Shown here: positions 62,248-64,000 of the stretch, piece after piece
Layout of the letters: every line of letters begins with the position of its first letter
Position numbering within the stretch: position 1 is the first letter of the stretch
Source: Candidatus Obscuribacterales bacterium
Lineage (GTDB): Bacteria > Cyanobacteriota > Vampirovibrionia > Obscuribacterales > Obscuribacteraceae
DNA length: 64,000 nt
Direction: 5' to 3'
Assembly: GCA_020050835.1 (NCBI GenBank)
Contig: JAGVKB010000113.1
Span: 1 to 64,000, forward strand
Position numbers and translations under genes: made by a program
Notes under the pieces: model-generated
Told to the model about the DNA's origin: nothing
What the model saw: only the letters and a program-made list of their open reading frames with translations
The model's database searches: none

Positions 62248-63051
62248 TCAGTTATTCTCGTCCAGGAAGCGAGGGTAGAGCGGTGCCTCGAGACGACGCC
62301 AGAACAACAAGCAGGCACGTCCAATCACTCGCTTCTGATCCAAGAAACCCCAGACATGGCTGTCTTCGCTATTGTTGCGATTATCGCCCATCATGAAAAG
62401 ATGTCCGGCGGGCACTACAATCGGGTCCTTGACGTCCTCGTATGGTCTGATTCCAAAACCGGTCGAGGCTCTGCCGCCGATGTCAGCCAACACGTTAAGG
62501 TCGTAGTTCGGGCGCTCTTTGGTGTAGAGCGATTCATCGAGCAACTCACCGTTGATGAAAACTCCCACGCCTTTTTGGACTTTGATGTGATCGCCGGGCA
62601 GGCCGATGCAGCGCTTGATAAACGCCGGCTCATTGGGCAGAAACGGCAGACCGGTCAAGCGACCAAGGACTGTCAAAGGGTCATTGCTCAGATCTTTGCC
62701 GCCCATCTCTAATGGCGGCGGATAGAAGACGAGGATATCGCCACGTTTGATCGGCTTACCGAGATGTCCAGACCACTTTTCTACCAGCAAGCGATCGTTA
62801 ATTTGCAACGTAGGCTCCATCGAGCTGGATGGTATATATCTTGCTTCGGCGATCGCCCATCGAATTACAATCAAAAGCACGAGCGTTACAACGACCAGCT
62901 CTATCCCTTCACGCAGCAACTGAACGAGACCGCCACCGTCCTTGCCTGGCGGTTTCTTCGGTTCTTTAGATCTTTCCGCCTGCTTGCCGGACTCGATTAA
63001 TTCTGGTGTCGCGCTGCCAGCCGTGGGAGTAACAGGTTCTCTAGCTTCCAT
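62248..63051 (-). CDS. lepB: Signal peptidase I
   Basis: About 267 residues from the ATG at 63051 (TTG at 63078 and a GTG between them are in frame). A polar, Pro/Glu/Lys-rich N-terminal segment is followed by one membrane helix (ELVVVTLVLLIVIRWAIA). The catalytic Ser is in IPSSSMEPTL, the catalytic Lys in FIKRCIGLPGDH, and box E is MMGDNRNNSEDSHVWG. It removes signal peptides from exported proteins on the outer face of the inner membrane, fitting the many secreted proteins here. Length is typical. Confidence 0.95.
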   Translation of the reverse strand: MEAREPVTPTAGSATPELIESGKQAERSKEPKKPPGKDGGGLVQLLREGIELVVVTLVLLIVIRWAIAEARYIPSSSMEPTLQINDRLLVEKWSGHLGKPIKRGDILVFYPPPLEMGGKDLSNDPLTVLGRLTGLPFLPNEPAFIKRCIGLPGDHIKVQKGVGVFINGELLDESLYTKERPNYDLNVLADIGGRASTGFGIRPYEDVKDPIVVPAGHLFMMGDNRNNSEDSHVWGFLDQKRVIGRACLLFWRRLEAPLYPRFLDENN

Positions 63052-63231
63052 CAAATCAACTAACACCTCGAGAGTCAACTTCCCGGAGAGAAGCCCCGGA
63101 GGAACACCTCATTATACCGAAGTCAACTAGGGGAAAGGAAACGGTTGCGCTCAGCGTTTGAGTCAAGCAGACAAGCCTACCGGTTCGTTGGATTGGCGCC
63201 AGCAGAGCCCGGCTCGCAGTAGAAATGTATA

Positions 63232-64000
63232 TTACGCATTTACACGCCGTTTTGTCACCGCCACCGGAGATTTGGTGGAATTTCCTCTAAGGAGCTCAGA
63301 AAGAGCTGCTGCATATCTTTCGAGCTCCGCCGGGCGATTCATTTCAGTTACGGCCACCAGCAGCGCGTTCGAGCAGGCCGGGTCGTAGTCTTTCAGGTCT
63401 AACCCACCGAGAATCTCTTTGGAACGCAAGTGGTCCAGTATCTCGGCGGACGGGCTGTCGGTCTCGATCACGAATTCATTGAAGAACGGCTGCTCGAACA
63501 TCAAGCGCACCCCGTCAATTTGACAAAGAAGGGAGGCCAGATGGTGCGCTCTTCTCACACTGATCTCAGCCAGTTGACGCAAGCCTTGCGGTCCGAGCAG
63601 GGTGAGATAAACCAGCATGGTTAGTGCATTGAGCGCCTGGTTGGTGCAGATGTTGGAGGTTGCTTTGGCTCTTCTGATGTGCTGCTCGCGCGTTTGCAGA
63701 GTCAAGGTAAAAGCGCGCTGCCCGCGGTTGTCGACAGTCATTCCGGCCAGGCGCCCGGGCAGCTGCCTCACGAATTCCTTCTTCGTCGACATGAAGCCTG
63801 CTGAAGGACCGCCGAAAGAGAGATTGTTGCCGCATGGTTGCGCATCCCCCACCACAATGTCTGCTCCGCATTCACCTGGAGGCTTGAGTAGAGCCAAACT
63901 AATCGGGTCGGCTACGACTATTAACAAAGCGTTGTCCTGATGCGCTCTAAGCGCCAGCTGTTCGAGTTCCTCGAGGCAACCCAAGTAATTGGGATGTTGC
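63232..64000 (-). CDS. gcvPA: Glycine dehydrogenase (decarboxylating) subunit 1, C-terminal part
   Basis: The frame enters from the window edge, so the N-terminal part is missing; the visible part is the C-terminal 255 residues. QHPNYLGCLEELE at the edge, GECGADIVVGDAQPCGNNLSFGGPSAGFMSTK, RQLPGRLAGMTVD, FTLTLQTREQHIRRAKATSNICTNQ and the final part match GcvPA, the first subunit of two-part glycine decarboxylases (P protein). It uses pyridoxal phosphate. The lipoylation gene at 34323-35135 could modify GcvH. A subunit 2 gene is not seen. Confidence 0.95.
   Translation of the reverse strand, partial: QHPNYLGCLEELEQLALRAHQDNALLIVVADPISLALLKPPGECGADIVVGDAQPCGNNLSFGGPSAGFMSTKKEFVRQLPGRLAGMTVDNRGQRAFTLTLQTREQHIRRAKATSNICTNQALNALTMLVYLTLLGPQGLRQLAEISVRRAHHLASLLCQIDGVRLMFEQPFFNEFVIETDSPSAEILDHLRSKEILGGLDLKDYDPACSNALLVAVTEMNRPAELERYAAALSELLRGNSTKSPVAVTKRRVNA

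Overview
The window looks like a chromosomal segment of a diderm, non-photosynthetic relative of Cyanobacteria (Melainabacteria/Vampirovibrionia, probably the Obscuribacter side). This assignment is inferred from gene content, not from a marker-gene tree. The supporting genes are minC-minD-minE followed by a RodA/FtsW gene, an OpcA-type glucose-6-phosphate dehydrogenase assembly protein next to zwf, an LptD-like outer-membrane barrel of the cyanobacterial kind, futalosine-pathway MqnA, a MeaB GTPase with a B12-type acyl-CoA mutase, and many secreted TPR, WD40 and CAP proteins. Coding density is high, strands alternate often, and neighbouring genes overlap at several points. TTG and GTG starts are common. 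I saw no rRNA, tRNA, CRISPR array, transposase or prophage.

Layout. 1-2.4 kb: division/shape operon on the minus strand (minC, minD, minE, start of a rodA/ftsW gene) with a clear sigma70-type promoter. 2.6-9.5 kb: a MoaC-like protein with a histone-H1-like tail, an amino-acid permease, an SDR, MeaB, a secreted repeat protein, a coiled-coil protein and nagA. 9.6-16 kb: ROK kinase, LptD-like protein, an Fe-alcohol dehydrogenase/SCP2/PfkB run and a 43-residue membrane protein. 16-25 kb: selenium pair selD-yedF, a ribbon-helix-helix regulator followed by an operator-like promoter, a CPBP protease, several envelope proteins and a Ser/Thr kinase. 25-29 kb: compact pentose-phosphate operon rpiB-zwf-opcA-pgl. 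29-41 kb: large TPR protein, mqnA, a predicted small RNA gene, pyrimidine-nucleoside phosphorylase, lipoate/octanoate transferase, EEP phosphatase, lysC with a long leader, hutU. 41-55 kb: acyl-CoA mutase large subunit, then a block of secreted proteins (TPR, barrel, two CAP paralogues around a Uma2 gene, a Pro/Gly/Cys-rich repeat protein, a TonB-C-like protein, a seven-blade WD40 protein). 55-64 kb: acyl-CoA synthetase, an RNase J-like protein lacking its metal ligands, GAF/HD-GYP protein, signal peptidase I, partial gcvPA.

The most interesting items are (1) an unannotated small-RNA gene at about 32.8-32.9 kb with its own promoter and intrinsic terminator, (2) two probable pseudoenzymes (MoaC-like and RNase J-like) in which catalytic residues are replaced but the fold motifs are kept, (3) a mutase that resembles methylmalonyl-CoA mutase but carries the Phe/Gln pair typical of isobutyryl-CoA mutase, (4) a 9-bp perfect dyad enclosing a promoter directly after a ribbon-helix-helix gene, and (5) a lysC leader with two mutually exclusive pairings. 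All functions come from reading motifs by eye; no database search was run.
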